From CAXBGS01 sp963975425 (GTDB lineage: Bacteria > Planctomycetota > Planctomycetia > Pirellulales > Pirellulaceae), in NCBI GenBank assembly GCA_963975425.1, contig CAXBGS010000001.1:1116001-1180000 (forward strand): DNA of 64,000 nucleotides, written 5' to 3'. A program made the translations under genes and the position numbers. Positions 27,566 to 36,072 of this stretch are shown in pieces; positions within the stretch are counted from its first letter, which is position 1; each line of letters begins with the position of its first letter. Under the pieces are notes generated by a model. It had not been told where the DNA came from. It did not search any database and saw nothing but the letters and a program-made list of their open reading frames with translations.

Positions 27566-28537
27566 TCAAGGTTTCGAATTGTGTTGCGTCTGAATCAACC
27601 TGCCAAAGGGGGTTGGTGAACCTTCGCTGGTCAGCCAGACGTTTTGTGCTTCATCGAGCCCTAGTGCTTCGATCTGTTTCCATTTTGGCGCAGCAAGACT
27701 CACCGGAATCGCCGCCATTTGCTTTCCGACGGGATCGGTTTTCCGTTCTTTTGGGAACCGGAAGCACTGGAAATAATTGACCACCCATATTTCGCCGGTA
27801 TGCGGATCGATATCCATCGCTGAAACCATGGGCAGCGCGAGCGTGCCGATGCGTTTAGCCGTGACGTGTCGGGCGAGGGAGGTGGCACCACGGATTTGAT
27901 TGCGACGTGGCAGATCAATGCCGTAGATACCCGCAAACGGAAAGGCCGTCTTGGCAACCATGATGATTTGTCGGCGTGCGGCATCGACGGCGACTGCTTC
28001 GCAGTCTTGCGGACCATCGGAATACGTCACGTGTATCGTTTCATATTCGTGGATGTTCGTGACTTGGTCGGGGTCGGGTTCGTCGAATACGTAAAGCGTA
28101 ATATTGCTGCGTCTGCGTTCATTGTCACCGCAATCGGCGACCAGAATTCGAGCCGTTTCGTCACGAAAACAGGCCATGTCTTCCCAGTCGACTGCGCTGG
28201 CACCGACTAACTTGCAGCGGCCGGTGGATCGACCCGAGGTGTCGAATGCGAACAACTGTGGTTGGCCGCCAGAGTCATTGTGCGACCAGAAACGATCGGA
28301 CATGCGGCGTGACGAGCCCAGACCACTGCTTTCCCTCAAAGAGGGTTCGTCGATAAAGGTCGTGATTTGTGGTGGCGGTGAAATCGGTTCATCCGCGGCG
28401 GGTTGAATGGCAAATTTGGTCATTAACATGGTGACCAATGCGAAACCGACGATTCGCCGGCAAGTTGTCCCGCCTGTGCCGAAATCGTGTCGGCGTCCAA
28501 TACCCGCCAATCGTTTACTCAACATTCGGATCTTCAC
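27566..28537 (-). CDS. Secreted or membrane-anchored protein, beta-propeller-like, unknown function
   Basis: A 323-residue protein with a long basic N-terminus followed by a hydrophobic stretch (about residues 29-45, IVGFALVTMLMTKFAIQPAA) that looks like a signal peptide or anchor. The rest alternates short strand-forming blocks such as FWSHNDSGGQPQLFAFDTSG, RILVADCGDNERRRSNITLYVFDEP, CEAVAVDAARRQIIMVAK and SAMDIDPHTGEIWVVNY. This resembles NHL/SMP-30 or phytase-like propellers. The DCEAV-type block and DPHTGEIWV repeat support a propeller but no catalytic residues stand out. The start may lie further in, since only 29 bases separate it from the divergent gene at 28567. Confidence 0.65.
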   Translation of the reverse strand: MKIRMLSKRLAGIGRRHDFGTGGTTCRRIVGFALVTMLMTKFAIQPAADEPISPPPQITTFIDEPSLRESSGLGSSRRMSDRFWSHNDSGGQPQLFAFDTSGRSTGRCKLVGASAVDWEDMACFRDETARILVADCGDNERRRSNITLYVFDEPDPDQVTNIHEYETIHVTYSDGPQDCEAVAVDAARRQIIMVAKTAFPFAGIYGIDLPRRNQIRGATSLARHVTAKRIGTLALPMVSAMDIDPHTGEIWVVNYFQCFRFPKERKTDPVGKQMAAIPVSLAAPKWKQIEALGLDEAQNVWLTSEGSPTPFGRLIQTQHNSKP

Positions 28538-28566
28538 CGATCATTCGATTTCTTGATCAACTCACT

Positions 28567-29190
28567 ATGCCGTTCCATTTTAAAGCCCAGCCGACGACGA
28601 CCAGATGGACGGGGCTGACACTGATTGTGATGATTTCTGTTGCCGCGGTCAGCGCCGGCTTGCTGATCAAAGCGACACCTTGGTCGAATCATCCGGCGAG
28701 CCCCGCTATTGGCAAACCGGCACCAAGAATCGATTTGGTGCGTTTGTCCGACGAAGGGACGTATGAAGAAATCGACTCTCGGGGCGAGGGGAAGGTCGTT
28801 TTGCTGCATTGCTTTGGTACATGGTGCGGCCCCTGCCGCGCGGAGTTTCCACACTTGTCCAAGCTGATTGCGACGGTTGCCAAGCAAGAGCAAGTCGAAT
28901 TTCTGCCGATATCGTCGGAACGGATGGGCACAGAAACATTTGAAAGTCTCTGGGCCGAAACAAAGAAATTCTTTGACGAGCACCAAATTCGCGGGATCGC
29001 GTACGCGGACCCCCGCGGTATCACTCGGCGAAGTATGGCCGAAAGGTTGCAGCGTAAATCGCTCTATTTTCCGACGTCGATTTTGATCGACCGTGATGGA
29101 AAGATTGCGGGCGTCTGGGAAGGATACAACGACGACACGCTGGAGCAGATACGATCCGCGATTCGTGATGTGGTGTCTCGGTCAAGCTGA
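28567..29190 (+). CDS. TlpA-like membrane-anchored thioredoxin
   Basis: A 207-residue protein with an N-terminal membrane anchor (residues 15-34) and a periplasm-facing thioredoxin fold. The redox motif is WCGPC (86-90) in VVLLHCFGTWCGPCRAEFPHLSKL, and the later cis-proline region is YFPTSILIDRDGKIAGVWEGY. This arrangement belongs to the AhpC/TSA-Redoxin/TlpA group, which reduces cytochrome c maturation partners or other exported thiols. The target is unknown. The ATG at 28567 is preferred over one at 28438, which would put 43 non-homologous residues before the anchor. Confidence 0.88.
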   Translation: MPFHFKAQPTTTRWTGLTLIVMISVAAVSAGLLIKATPWSNHPASPAIGKPAPRIDLVRLSDEGTYEEIDSRGEGKVVLLHCFGTWCGPCRAEFPHLSKLIATVAKQEQVEFLPISSERMGTETFESLWAETKKFFDEHQIRGIAYADPRGITRRSMAERLQRKSLYFPTSILIDRDGKIAGVWEGYNDDTLEQIRSAIRDVVSRSS

Positions 29191-29250
29191 ACCATCGTCA
29201 CGGTCGGCGACGTTTGTCGGTTGAGACAATCCTTTGTGATCAGAGACGGC

Positions 29251-30306
29251 TTATCTTTCGAGATGCGTTCTTAATTGCGCGATCACTTTGGCCGGATTTT
29301 CTGCATCGCGAATTGCGCCGGTCACCGCGATTCGTGTGAATCCTGCATCGGCGACTTTTGCAACATTCGAGGTGTCGATTCCGCCGATCGCAAACGCCGG
29401 TAAATCGATTTCACCGGCGACCTGTTTCAGCAGTGCGGGACCGACATACGAATCGAATGCTTTTGTGCGCCCTGGAAATACCGGACCGCAACCGATGTAG
29501 TCCGCTCCGTCGGCCACCGCGTCGCGGGCCTGTGAGATCGAATGGGTGGAAACGCCGACGAGTCGATGTCCTCCGACGATTCGCCGCGCGGCGGCGACGG
29601 GAATTTCCTCTTGTCCCACGTGAACGCCATCGGCTTCTGCTGCCGCAGCGATATCGGGACGATCGTTGACGATAAAAATCGTGGACGAATGGTCAAGCAG
29701 TTTGGATACGGCGCATGCGCGATCATAAAGGGTGCGGTCATCAATGTTCGGATCACGCAGCTGCAACACATCGATCCCGGCGTCATCAAGTGACCGAACG
29801 GTCGCGGCCAACTGATCAACGGACGGGCCTGCATCGATCAAGACGTAGATACTTGCACCGCCGATTCGCTCGCGCCGAGAGTGTACGATCTGTTGCAATT
29901 CCAAGGTCGCCATTAGCGAATAAGATCGGTATCGCAATTGTTCGATTTGCACGGCGATGTTCGGATCGATCGTTTTGCTATACTCCTCCAGGCATCGCAG
30001 CGATTGCTGAGTCCTAGCAGCGGCGGCGGCCACCACATCTTCGGCCGATTCCCGTTGACGCTCGGAACTGAGTGTGATCGCGGTTCCGACGTCTCCCGGC
30101 GTGTCTCGGGCGTTTAACAGCCGTTCGCGAGCGATCGGCGCCAGCGTGGCGGTCAACCCATGTCGCAAACGCTTCAATTGCTCGGTCAAGTTTGCGTCGT
30201 CTAGGCCAAAGCGGGCGTATTCTTCAAGCGTACGCAGCCCTTCACCCGCTCGATTCGCCGCAGCATCCAGAATACGATAGTAGGCTCTTGCCGGGTCTTC
30301 ACTCAT
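29251..30306 (-). CDS. thiE: Thiamine-phosphate synthase with N-terminal ThiD2 domain
   Basis: A 351-residue fusion. Residues 1-140 form a helical domain (RILDAAANRAGEGLRTLEEYARF, QQSLRCLEEYSKT) that matches the ThiD2 type, reported as a hydroxymethylpyrimidine-phosphate kinase. Residues 150-345 are a ThiE TIM barrel: VLQLRDPNIDD (QLRD at 182-185), FIVNDRPDIA, GVHVGQEEIP, GVSTHS and YIGCGPVFPGRTK. ThiE joins HMP-PP with thiazole phosphate to give thiamine phosphate, so the fusion would channel HMP-P to HMP-PP to product. Only 32 bases separate its start from the divergent SGNH gene, leaving no room for a TPP riboswitch. Confidence 0.92.
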   Translation of the reverse strand: MSEDPARAYYRILDAAANRAGEGLRTLEEYARFGLDDANLTEQLKRLRHGLTATLAPIARERLLNARDTPGDVGTAITLSSERQRESAEDVVAAAAARTQQSLRCLEEYSKTIDPNIAVQIEQLRYRSYSLMATLELQQIVHSRRERIGGASIYVLIDAGPSVDQLAATVRSLDDAGIDVLQLRDPNIDDRTLYDRACAVSKLLDHSSTIFIVNDRPDIAAAAEADGVHVGQEEIPVAAARRIVGGHRLVGVSTHSISQARDAVADGADYIGCGPVFPGRTKAFDSYVGPALLKQVAGEIDLPAFAIGGIDTSNVAKVADAGFTRIAVTGAIRDAENPAKVIAQLRTHLER

Positions 30307-30338
30307 TGTTTTCGTTCACACCAGCAACTGGGTCAGCC

Positions 30339-31100
30339 ATGAAACGTTTTCGTCAGCGATTTTGTCGTCGTTCTGGATTGGTTTGTATCGTATCGCTTTG
30401 CACATCGATGCTTGTCTTACCAGCGTATCTGAACGCACAGGAAGCGAAACCGGCAGCAAAGAAGCCTGCCAAGAAAAAGAATCCTGCATTTACCTTGCCG
30501 ACCATCACCGATGGCTTACCGAACGTGTTGTTGATCGGCGATTCGATTTCGATCGGCTACACAATGATGGTACGCGAAGGTCTGTCAGGGGAAGCCAACG
30601 TGTTCCGACCGCTGGTCAATTGTGGGCCAACGACCACCGGCGTGAAATCCATCGACCAATGGATTGGTGATCGTAAATGGGACGTGATTCACTTCAATTT
30701 CGGTTTGCACGATCTGAAGTACATGGGACCCAATGGAGAAAATCTTGCCGATCCCAAAGCCGAGACCAGCCACCCGCAGGTTCCGATCGATGAGTATGTC
30801 GCCAACCTACGCGAAATCGCCAAACGGCTGAAAAAGACAGGCGCGACCGTGATTTGGCGTGAGACAACGCCGGTTCCCGAAGGTGCCAAAGGCCGCATCG
30901 TTGGTGATTCGAAAAAGTACAACGCGGCAGCCGCGAAAGTCATGCAGGAGCTGGGTGGAATTGAGACCGACCCGATGTTTCAGTACGCTTTGGACGAAGC
31001 GGAGCAATTGCCGGCCAACGTTCATTACACCAAAGAGGGAAGTCAGACGTTGGCCAACCATGTCATCGTCGCCATCCGAAAAGCGTTAAAGACAAAGTAG
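30339..31100 (+). CDS. Secreted SGNH/GDSL-type hydrolase
   Basis: A 253-residue protein from the ATG at 30339, with a signal peptide (residues 12-32) and a short Lys/Ala/Pro-rich linker. The lipase-like core has NVLLIGDSISIGYT, where Ser of GDS is the nucleophile. Block III is HFNFGLHDLKY, and the C-terminal NVHYTKEGSQTLANHV supplies the catalytic His. Such enzymes remove acyl or acetyl groups from lipids or carbohydrates; many planctomycete members work on sulfated or acetylated polysaccharides. The substrate is not readable. After the stop, a CTTTCG/CGAAAG outer and GACGT/ACGTC inner inverted repeat (31101-31141) could be a weak termination structure. Confidence 0.85.
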   Translation: MKRFRQRFCRRSGLVCIVSLCTSMLVLPAYLNAQEAKPAAKKPAKKKNPAFTLPTITDGLPNVLLIGDSISIGYTMMVREGLSGEANVFRPLVNCGPTTTGVKSIDQWIGDRKWDVIHFNFGLHDLKYMGPNGENLADPKAETSHPQVPIDEYVANLREIAKRLKKTGATVIWRETTPVPEGAKGRIVGDSKKYNAAAAKVMQELGGIETDPMFQYALDEAEQLPANVHYTKEGSQTLANHVIVAIRKALKTK

Positions 31101-31193
31101 CTTTCGACGTCCGGTGCAGACGTCAAGTGACCATTCGAAAGCCAATCGGCCACACGATCATTGCTTGATCGGTTGCCGTTCACCAACCCGATC

Positions 31194-31266
31194 GCCCCCG
31201 TAGCTCAGTGGATAGAGCACTGCTTTCCTAAAGCAGGTGTCGCAGGTTCGATCCCTGCCGGGGGTG
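31194..31266 (+). tRNA. tRNA-Arg (anticodon CCT)
   Basis: A 73-base cloverleaf. The acceptor is GCCCCCG with CGGGGGT (one G-U at the first pair). The D-arm has GTAGCTCAGTGGATAGAGCAC. The anticodon stem CTGCT/AGCAG encloses loop TTCCTAA, giving anticodon CCT (codon AGG). The T-arm is GCAGG-TTCGATC-CCTGC and the discriminator base is G. The 3' CCA is not encoded. The radC-like gene starts 20 bases downstream. Confidence 0.96.
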
Positions 31267-31286
31267 CTTCGATGAGGGCATGAAAC

Positions 31287-32231
31287 ATGAGTGATCAGCG
31301 ACGCGAGAAACTGAAACACGTCCTCGGGCCGCTGATCAAACTGGCCGAGTTTTCAGGCGTCGAAGCAAAGTTGCAGTGCGAAGAATCGAGTCCCGGCTAT
31401 GTGACCCGCACGTTGAATGAGTTGGTTCGTGATGGGTTGCTTCAGCAAGTGTTGGGTGCCGAGGATACTCGGTTCCGGTGGGCAACACCCGATCCAGAAT
31501 CCGCCGTGACGCATTGGATGGAGCGTCAAATTCATGGCGATCAAGTCAAGGAGCTTCCAGAATTCGAACGGCCTCGTGAACGCTTGTTGCGCGACGGAAC
31601 CGCGTTACTTAGCAACGCCGACCTGCTTGCGATTCTGATACGTGTCGGAGTGCGAAACGAATCTGCACTAACGGGCGGGCGCAAACTCGCCAACCGTTTC
31701 GCTGATCGGTTGGAAGATATCCGCCACTGCAGCCAGATTGACTTGAAAGCCATCACACCGGCTGCGACGAAATCCAGCTATACGCAAATCATGGCCGGCA
31801 TCGAACTTGGTCGACGGATCGCCAAGTCCGAACTGGCTCGGCAACCGACGCTAGTGAAAATCACCAGCACGCGAGAAGCGATCCAGTACTGCCAAACGGA
31901 ATTTGCATACTTGGCCGGCGAGGCGGTGCAGGAAGAGTTTCACATTGTCACACTGGATACCAAACATAAACCGATCCGAACGCATCGCATCACCGTCGGA
32001 ACTTTGGACGCAAGTCTGGTGCATCCACGCGAGGTGTTTCGGCCGGCAATTCGAGACGCCGCATCGGCCGTGATTCTGGTTCACAACCACCCCTCGGGCG
32101 ATCCCACGCCCAGTCGGGAAGATCACCAAGTCACCAACCAGTTGACCGAAGCCGGCAAGCTAATCGGGATCACCGTGCTTGACCACATCATCGTGGCCAA
32201 AGAAAACGGCGTAAGTATTCGTGAATCCTAG
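31287..32231 (+). CDS. radC: RadC-family JAB/MPN protein with N-terminal winged-helix-like extension
   Basis: A 314-residue protein. Residues 95-165 are the RadC N-terminal helical domain (RPRERLLRDGTALLSNADLLAILIRVGVRN). Residues 185-312 are the JAMM metalloprotease-like fold with Glu217 (QEEFHIV) and the zinc motif VHNHPSGDPTPSREDH, in which His266, His268 and Asp279 are ligands. The first 75 residues have helix-turn-helix-like spacing (GVEAKLQCEESSPGYVTRTLNELVRDGLLQQV followed by a strand pair), which is not part of usual RadC. RadC was linked to DNA repair, but its function remains disputed. It starts 20 bases after tRNA-Arg, as RadC-like genes near tRNAs often do on mobile elements, yet no integrase is present. 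Confidence 0.88.
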   Translation: MSDQRREKLKHVLGPLIKLAEFSGVEAKLQCEESSPGYVTRTLNELVRDGLLQQVLGAEDTRFRWATPDPESAVTHWMERQIHGDQVKELPEFERPRERLLRDGTALLSNADLLAILIRVGVRNESALTGGRKLANRFADRLEDIRHCSQIDLKAITPAATKSSYTQIMAGIELGRRIAKSELARQPTLVKITSTREAIQYCQTEFAYLAGEAVQEEFHIVTLDTKHKPIRTHRITVGTLDASLVHPREVFRPAIRDAASAVILVHNHPSGDPTPSREDHQVTNQLTEAGKLIGITVLDHIIVAKENGVSIRES

Positions 32232-32306
32232 GCAGATCGACGTGATCGCGGGCCTCATCGCAGACACGGCGTCGATCAAGCGAGTTTGCTAAATCAGAGA
32301 CGCTCT

Positions 32307-32780
32307 CTAACGCGGGCGCACCAGCTTTTCGAGATAGTCGTCCGCTTCTTGCGCGACCCATTTGTCGTGATCCTCGGGCAGACGATCGGAATCATGTTGT
32401 GTGGTTTCTAGCAGCGTGATGCCGCTGGCCTTCCATGCCAACACCCAGCGTCCGACGACCGCGATACAGACCGGCGGAACCGCAGCGACAAAACCGGTGA
32501 CGATGGGGATCAAGTTCATTTGCAACAGGAAACCAGGCTCGATTGTCGCCCCGTCGTTTTCATTCAGTTGCAAGCCGATGGACGAAATCATATCCAGGAA
32601 AGTTAACATCAGACCCGCCGCTGCGGGCAGGATCGTTAAGGGCAGGAACGCTGCTAACAATCCTTCTTGTTTGGCACCGAAGACCAGAAAGAACGCGATC
32701 AGTGATAGCGATAGCGACAAGATGACCAAAAGAATCAATAGCGGGTAGCCGCACAACTGAACGAGAAGTGAGAAATTCAT
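32307..32780 (-). CDS. Small polytopic membrane protein, unknown function
   Basis: A 157-residue protein with three or four hydrophobic helices: residues 6-30 (LVQLCGYPLLILLVILSLSLSLIAFFLVFG), 40-60 (LAAFLPLTILPAAAGLMLTFLD) and 85-110 (PIVTGFVAAVPPVCIAVVGRWVLA). A charged soluble tail follows. The layout weakly recalls MotA/TolQ/ExbB-type proton channels, but length and sequence do not support that name. The ATG at 32780 is chosen over an upstream start at 32933 because the extension is not membrane-like and would add low-complexity residues. Unassigned. Confidence 0.55.
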   Translation of the reverse strand: MNFSLLVQLCGYPLLILLVILSLSLSLIAFFLVFGAKQEGLLAAFLPLTILPAAAGLMLTFLDMISSIGLQLNENDGATIEPGFLLQMNLIPIVTGFVAAVPPVCIAVVGRWVLAWKASGITLLETTQHDSDRLPEDHDKWVAQEADDYLEKLVRPR

Positions 32781-33281
32781 CGCTGGCTTGGATCGAAAAA
32801 GAGAATCAGGGACGAGAATCGGTCCGTGGTCGGCACCGGCCAGTGCGTTGTATCGACGGAGGCGTCCATCGTGTCCAGGTAAGCACTGGCCGAGGGAGAC
32901 CAGAAAAAGGAAAACTTCACACTTTCGCATCAAATCAGGCGGTTTGCGATGCCCTTTTGGTCATCAATCCGTAACCAAAACGGCTGGGGCTCGTGGCATC
33001 TTCGTTCGCGAAGGTCATAATGAATGGAACAACGGGATTGATGCCCGCTGGCGTACGCCCGACCCGGCACCGCATCGCCTGGCACCGACCCGGTGGACAG
33101 GAGGCCTGGTGGACAGGAGGCCTGCCGTGTTTAGCCGCATTCGGCCCGCTGTGGTGGTTCGCTCCACGCGGGCTTGCGTTTGTGGGCATCCGTTTGCGGG
33201 CGTGTCCGTTTGTTTTCGTGCCCGTCGTTGGCGAGTGCTTGTGGCGGTCGACGACTGTGAAAATCCAACCCAACTGAATTT
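32781..33281. other. Intergenic region with a 16-bp tandem repeat
   Basis: About 500 bases. The only structure I see is two exact tandem copies of a 16-base unit (GGTGGACAGGAGGCCT) at 33092-33107 and 33108-33123. The open frames crossing this stretch on both strands are mutually overlapping and have no known domains. An extended version of the membrane gene could reach 32933 but I do not favour it. Confidence 0.5.
33092..33123 (+). repeat. Two-copy 16-bp tandem repeat
   Basis: The unit GGTGGACAGGAGGCCT occurs twice with no mismatch, ending about 160 bases before the radical SAM gene. Each copy contains an AGGAGG, a strong anti-Shine-Dalgarno-like hexamer, but no start codon of a real gene follows at the right distance. 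Confidence 0.9.
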
Positions 33282-34559
33282 ATGTACATAAGACTGGCGA
33301 AACGATTCATCACCGAAACGGACAAGCGATTGCTTTGGAAGGCGGCTTGGACGTTGGGCGTTCGCGGATTGCTAAGCGTTCACAAGCACAAGAAACGACT
33401 CAAGCGAGGCGAGTTCTTTCCGCCATTTTTGTACATGTCGGTAATCAACAGCTGCAATTTGCGTTGCCAAGGTTGCTGGGTCGACGTTGCCGCGAAACAG
33501 CACCGCATCGAAGTCGACGCCGCGAACAAGACGATCGCCGAAGCGAAAGCGATGGGCAACAGCTTCTTTGGCATCTTGGGCGGCGAGCCATTTATGCACA
33601 AGGATCTGATGAAGATCTTTGAGGCCAATCGTGATGTTTACTTTCAAGTCTTTACCAACGGCCACTTCATAACCGACGAGGTGGCAGCGCGTCTGCGAGA
33701 ACTCGGCAATGTCACGCCGCTGATCAGCGTCGAAGGTTCGGAAATCATTAGCGACACTCGCCGAGGTCGCGAAGGTGTCTTGAACCAAACGATGGAAGGA
33801 CTAAAAGCGGCGCTGCGCAATAAGCTGCTCGTGGGTGTTTGTACCAGCGTTTGTAAATCGAATATCGACGACCTGGTAAGCAATCGATGGGTTGATCGAT
33901 TGATCGATATGGGGGTCATGTATTGCTGGTACCACATCTATCGCCCGGTCGGTCCCGAAGCGAATCCGCAGCTGTCGCTGACCAGCGATCAGCAACGACG
34001 CGTTCGCCAATTCGTCGTCGACACTCGCGCGACCAAGCCGATCATCGTGATCGATGCGTACCACGATGATGCGGGCAACGCACTTTGTCCCGCCGCAACC
34101 GGATTCACCCACCATGTGGGTCCCTGGGGCGATTTGGAACCCTGTCCGGTGATTCAGTTGGCGACTGAATCCATTCACGACGACCGTCCGCTGGCGGAAA
34201 CTTTTAATCAATCCGAGTTCCTGCGGGACTTTCGTGAATTGACCGCACAGAACACTCGTGGTTGTGTGATCATGGAGCGTCCGGACCTGTTGGTCGATTT
34301 AGCCCAGAAGCACGGCGCTCGCGACACCACGGTGCGCGGTACGGTGATCGACGAGTTGAATCAGGTGTCGCCACGGCGCAGCCAGTATCAACCGGGCGAT
34401 GAGATTCCGGAGCGTAGTCTGGTCTATCGCTGGGCCAAGAAGTACGCGTTCAATGACTTCGGCGCCTATTCCAAGCACTTCGATATCGGCAACTATCGCG
34501 ATCCCGACGAAGGGGAAAGCGAAAAAGACGAACGTTCGTTGCCCGTGCTGACGCAGTAA
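33282..34559 (+). CDS. Radical SAM protein, unassigned
   Basis: A 425-residue radical SAM enzyme. The Fe-S cluster motif is CNLRCQGC (Cys58, Cys62, Cys65), followed by GILGGEPF (SAM-binding GGE) near residue 105. A second Cys-rich region (residues 260-330) has NALCPAATGFTHHVGPWGDLEPCPVIQLA and later RGCVIMERP, a SPASM/twitch-like pattern that may hold an auxiliary cluster. The product is unknown; the domain arrangement resembles peptide- or lipid-modifying members such as the HpnH group, but I cannot assign the substrate. Its stop lies inside the first copy of a 20-base imperfect repeat (see 34544-34576). Confidence 0.85.
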   Translation: MYIRLAKRFITETDKRLLWKAAWTLGVRGLLSVHKHKKRLKRGEFFPPFLYMSVINSCNLRCQGCWVDVAAKQHRIEVDAANKTIAEAKAMGNSFFGILGGEPFMHKDLMKIFEANRDVYFQVFTNGHFITDEVAARLRELGNVTPLISVEGSEIISDTRRGREGVLNQTMEGLKAALRNKLLVGVCTSVCKSNIDDLVSNRWVDRLIDMGVMYCWYHIYRPVGPEANPQLSLTSDQQRRVRQFVVDTRATKPIIVIDAYHDDAGNALCPAATGFTHHVGPWGDLEPCPVIQLATESIHDDRPLAETFNQSEFLRDFRELTAQNTRGCVIMERPDLLVDLAQKHGARDTTVRGTVIDELNQVSPRRSQYQPGDEIPERSLVYRWAKKYAFNDFGAYSKHFDIGNYRDPDEGESEKDERSLPVLTQ

Positions 34560-34576
34560 TACTCGTGCTGACGCAG
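34544..34576 (+). repeat. Imperfect 20-bp duplication across the radical SAM stop codon
   Basis: CGTGCTGACGCAG occurs at 34544-34556 and again at 34564-34576, spaced by 20 bases. The first copy encodes the last codons of the radical SAM gene and is followed by its TAA. A third, weaker copy begins near 34584. Confidence 0.8.
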
Positions 34577-34632
34577 AAGTGCCCGTGTTGGCGCTGCCGT
34601 CCATTTCTGTCGGGTTCTCGCTCGCATGGAAT

Positions 34633-34675
34633 ACTTGCTCGTGACGAGGCCTCGATCGGCAACGCACGAGCAAGT
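34633..34675. terminator. Strong hairpin between convergent genes
   Basis: ACTTGCTCGTG (34633-34643) is the perfect reverse complement of CACGAGCAAGT (34665-34675): an 11-bp stem, with a 10-base palindrome CGAGGCCTCG inside the loop. It sits between the ends of the radical SAM gene (plus) and the DUF3500-like gene (minus). There is no T-tract, so factor-dependent or bidirectional termination is only a possibility. Confidence 0.5.
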
Positions 34676-34779
34676 CATCGCGGCGAGAAGTCCCAGCCGC
34701 GAGGGGTTTGCGAAGCCCGGCCCAAAAACCGTGCTTTGCCGGAACCGGACGCGATCCGGATGGATGTGCTTGATTTTGC

Positions 34780-35805
34780 TTAGGCGTTTAGTTTGACTTC
34801 GGCGCTATCGGCGACGTTCACCCACACGTGCACATGTGGCGCCCCGCGATAGTGCCAGACGAACGACGGGCCTTCTAATCGCCAGTTGTCCCAGACCTGA
34901 TCTTTGCCCAAGTCTTTGTCGGTATAGAACGACAAGTGACACGCATCCAAGCCGCCTTGTTTTTTCAAGCATTGCATTGCTTCGTCCTGGTCGCTTTGCC
35001 GATACATTTCGGTCAGAGTCCCCAAGACTTTTTGCAGATGCTCGCGTTGGTCCGATGACATGTCCGTGACCGGCAATCCACCGAATCGGCCGCCTTCGCC
35101 GCGGAATGCGACCGCTTGTTCTCGTGGAGTCTTCGCGACGAGTGCCTGTTTTTGCTGACGGCCGTCGAGCACTTTGTACAAGTCGTTTGCCGCGATGGCT
35201 TGATGCCAAAAAACGTTGTCGATGTGAGTGGGGCCTTCGTCGAACTCAGGTGCGTGCCCGTAAAAAATGGGGCCGCCAAACGCGACATGATCGGCCGAGT
35301 TGCCGTCGCAACGGATCGTCATATGGCGGCCAGTGATGACCATTTCGAACTTGTCGCTGCCATCTTTGCCGCCGGTGGGATTGCCAAAGATTGCGATGGA
35401 TTGTTCGTTGCCAAAGCCGCCGGCGTCATCGTCCAACTGTTGATCGTATCGCGCGTGCCAATCAGGGTGAATGATTGCTTCGAACACGCTGCGGATCATG
35501 TCACGCTGTTGGTCGTTATAGAAATCGCTGTTGATTTCGTGTGGCGTGATATTCCAATTATTGGCGACAAAGGTGCGAAGCAGTCCGCGCTTCTTGTCAT
35601 GATGATTCCAGTCAAAACAAATTTGTTTTTTCTGGTCATCGCTCAAGGTTTGATACAGTTGCCCGACCAATGTTTCAGCCGTGACGGCGGACGATTCCGA
35701 TGCCCAGGCCGCGGGCGGAACCAATGAGGATGACCCGACTGCGGCACTGACCGCTGCGGTGGTTTCCAGAAATCGACGTCGATTGAGTTTCGCTGATTCG
35801 CTCAC
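34780..35805 (-). CDS. Tat-exported DUF3500-like protein
   Basis: A 341-residue protein with a twin-arginine signal (NRRRFLETTAAVSAAVGSSSLVPPAAWA, residues 8-35). The mature part has FGNPTGGKDGSDKFEMVITGRHMTIRCDGNS and the C-terminal WRLEGPSFVWHYRGAPHVHVWVNVAD, with the GPSFxxxY and HxH patterns seen in DUF3500 proteins. Two histidines near the end (PHVHVWV) and Asp residues could bind a metal, but no activity is known. Such proteins are frequent in planctomycetes and often exported folded. The call rests on recollection of the family pattern rather than an alignment. Confidence 0.7.
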   Translation of the reverse strand: MSESAKLNRRRFLETTAAVSAAVGSSSLVPPAAWASESSAVTAETLVGQLYQTLSDDQKKQICFDWNHHDKKRGLLRTFVANNWNITPHEINSDFYNDQQRDMIRSVFEAIIHPDWHARYDQQLDDDAGGFGNEQSIAIFGNPTGGKDGSDKFEMVITGRHMTIRCDGNSADHVAFGGPIFYGHAPEFDEGPTHIDNVFWHQAIAANDLYKVLDGRQQKQALVAKTPREQAVAFRGEGGRFGGLPVTDMSSDQREHLQKVLGTLTEMYRQSDQDEAMQCLKKQGGLDACHLSFYTDKDLGKDQVWDNWRLEGPSFVWHYRGAPHVHVWVNVADSAEVKLNA

Positions 35806-36072
35806 GGATATGCCTCGGGACCGTTGGAAGGAATGGGGGGCGGTATCGTTTCAAGGATTCCGATTTCTTTGCGTCGCACACATCAGCCGACGGTGGACGC
35901 AAGACAGCCGCGAACCGAAACCTGCATCGTTTCTAAAGACGTTCGAGCGATACCAATACACGGCGACACCACTGAATCGCACCTCGTTCAATTGTACGGA
36001 CTTCATTGTACGAAAGTTTGGCGTGTCGATAGCGAATAAACCCCGCAAAGCGGACAGGGTCTCGATGCGTCT

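Noticed and set aside
30307..30338. TPP riboswitch upstream of thiE
   Set aside because: The 32-base gap to the divergent SGNH gene is too short for a TPP riboswitch, and no CUGAGA element is seen at the start.
31194..32300. Genomic island integrated at tRNA-Arg
   Set aside because: No integrase, no second copy of the tRNA 3' end and no composition break were noticed around the tRNA; RadC alone is not enough.
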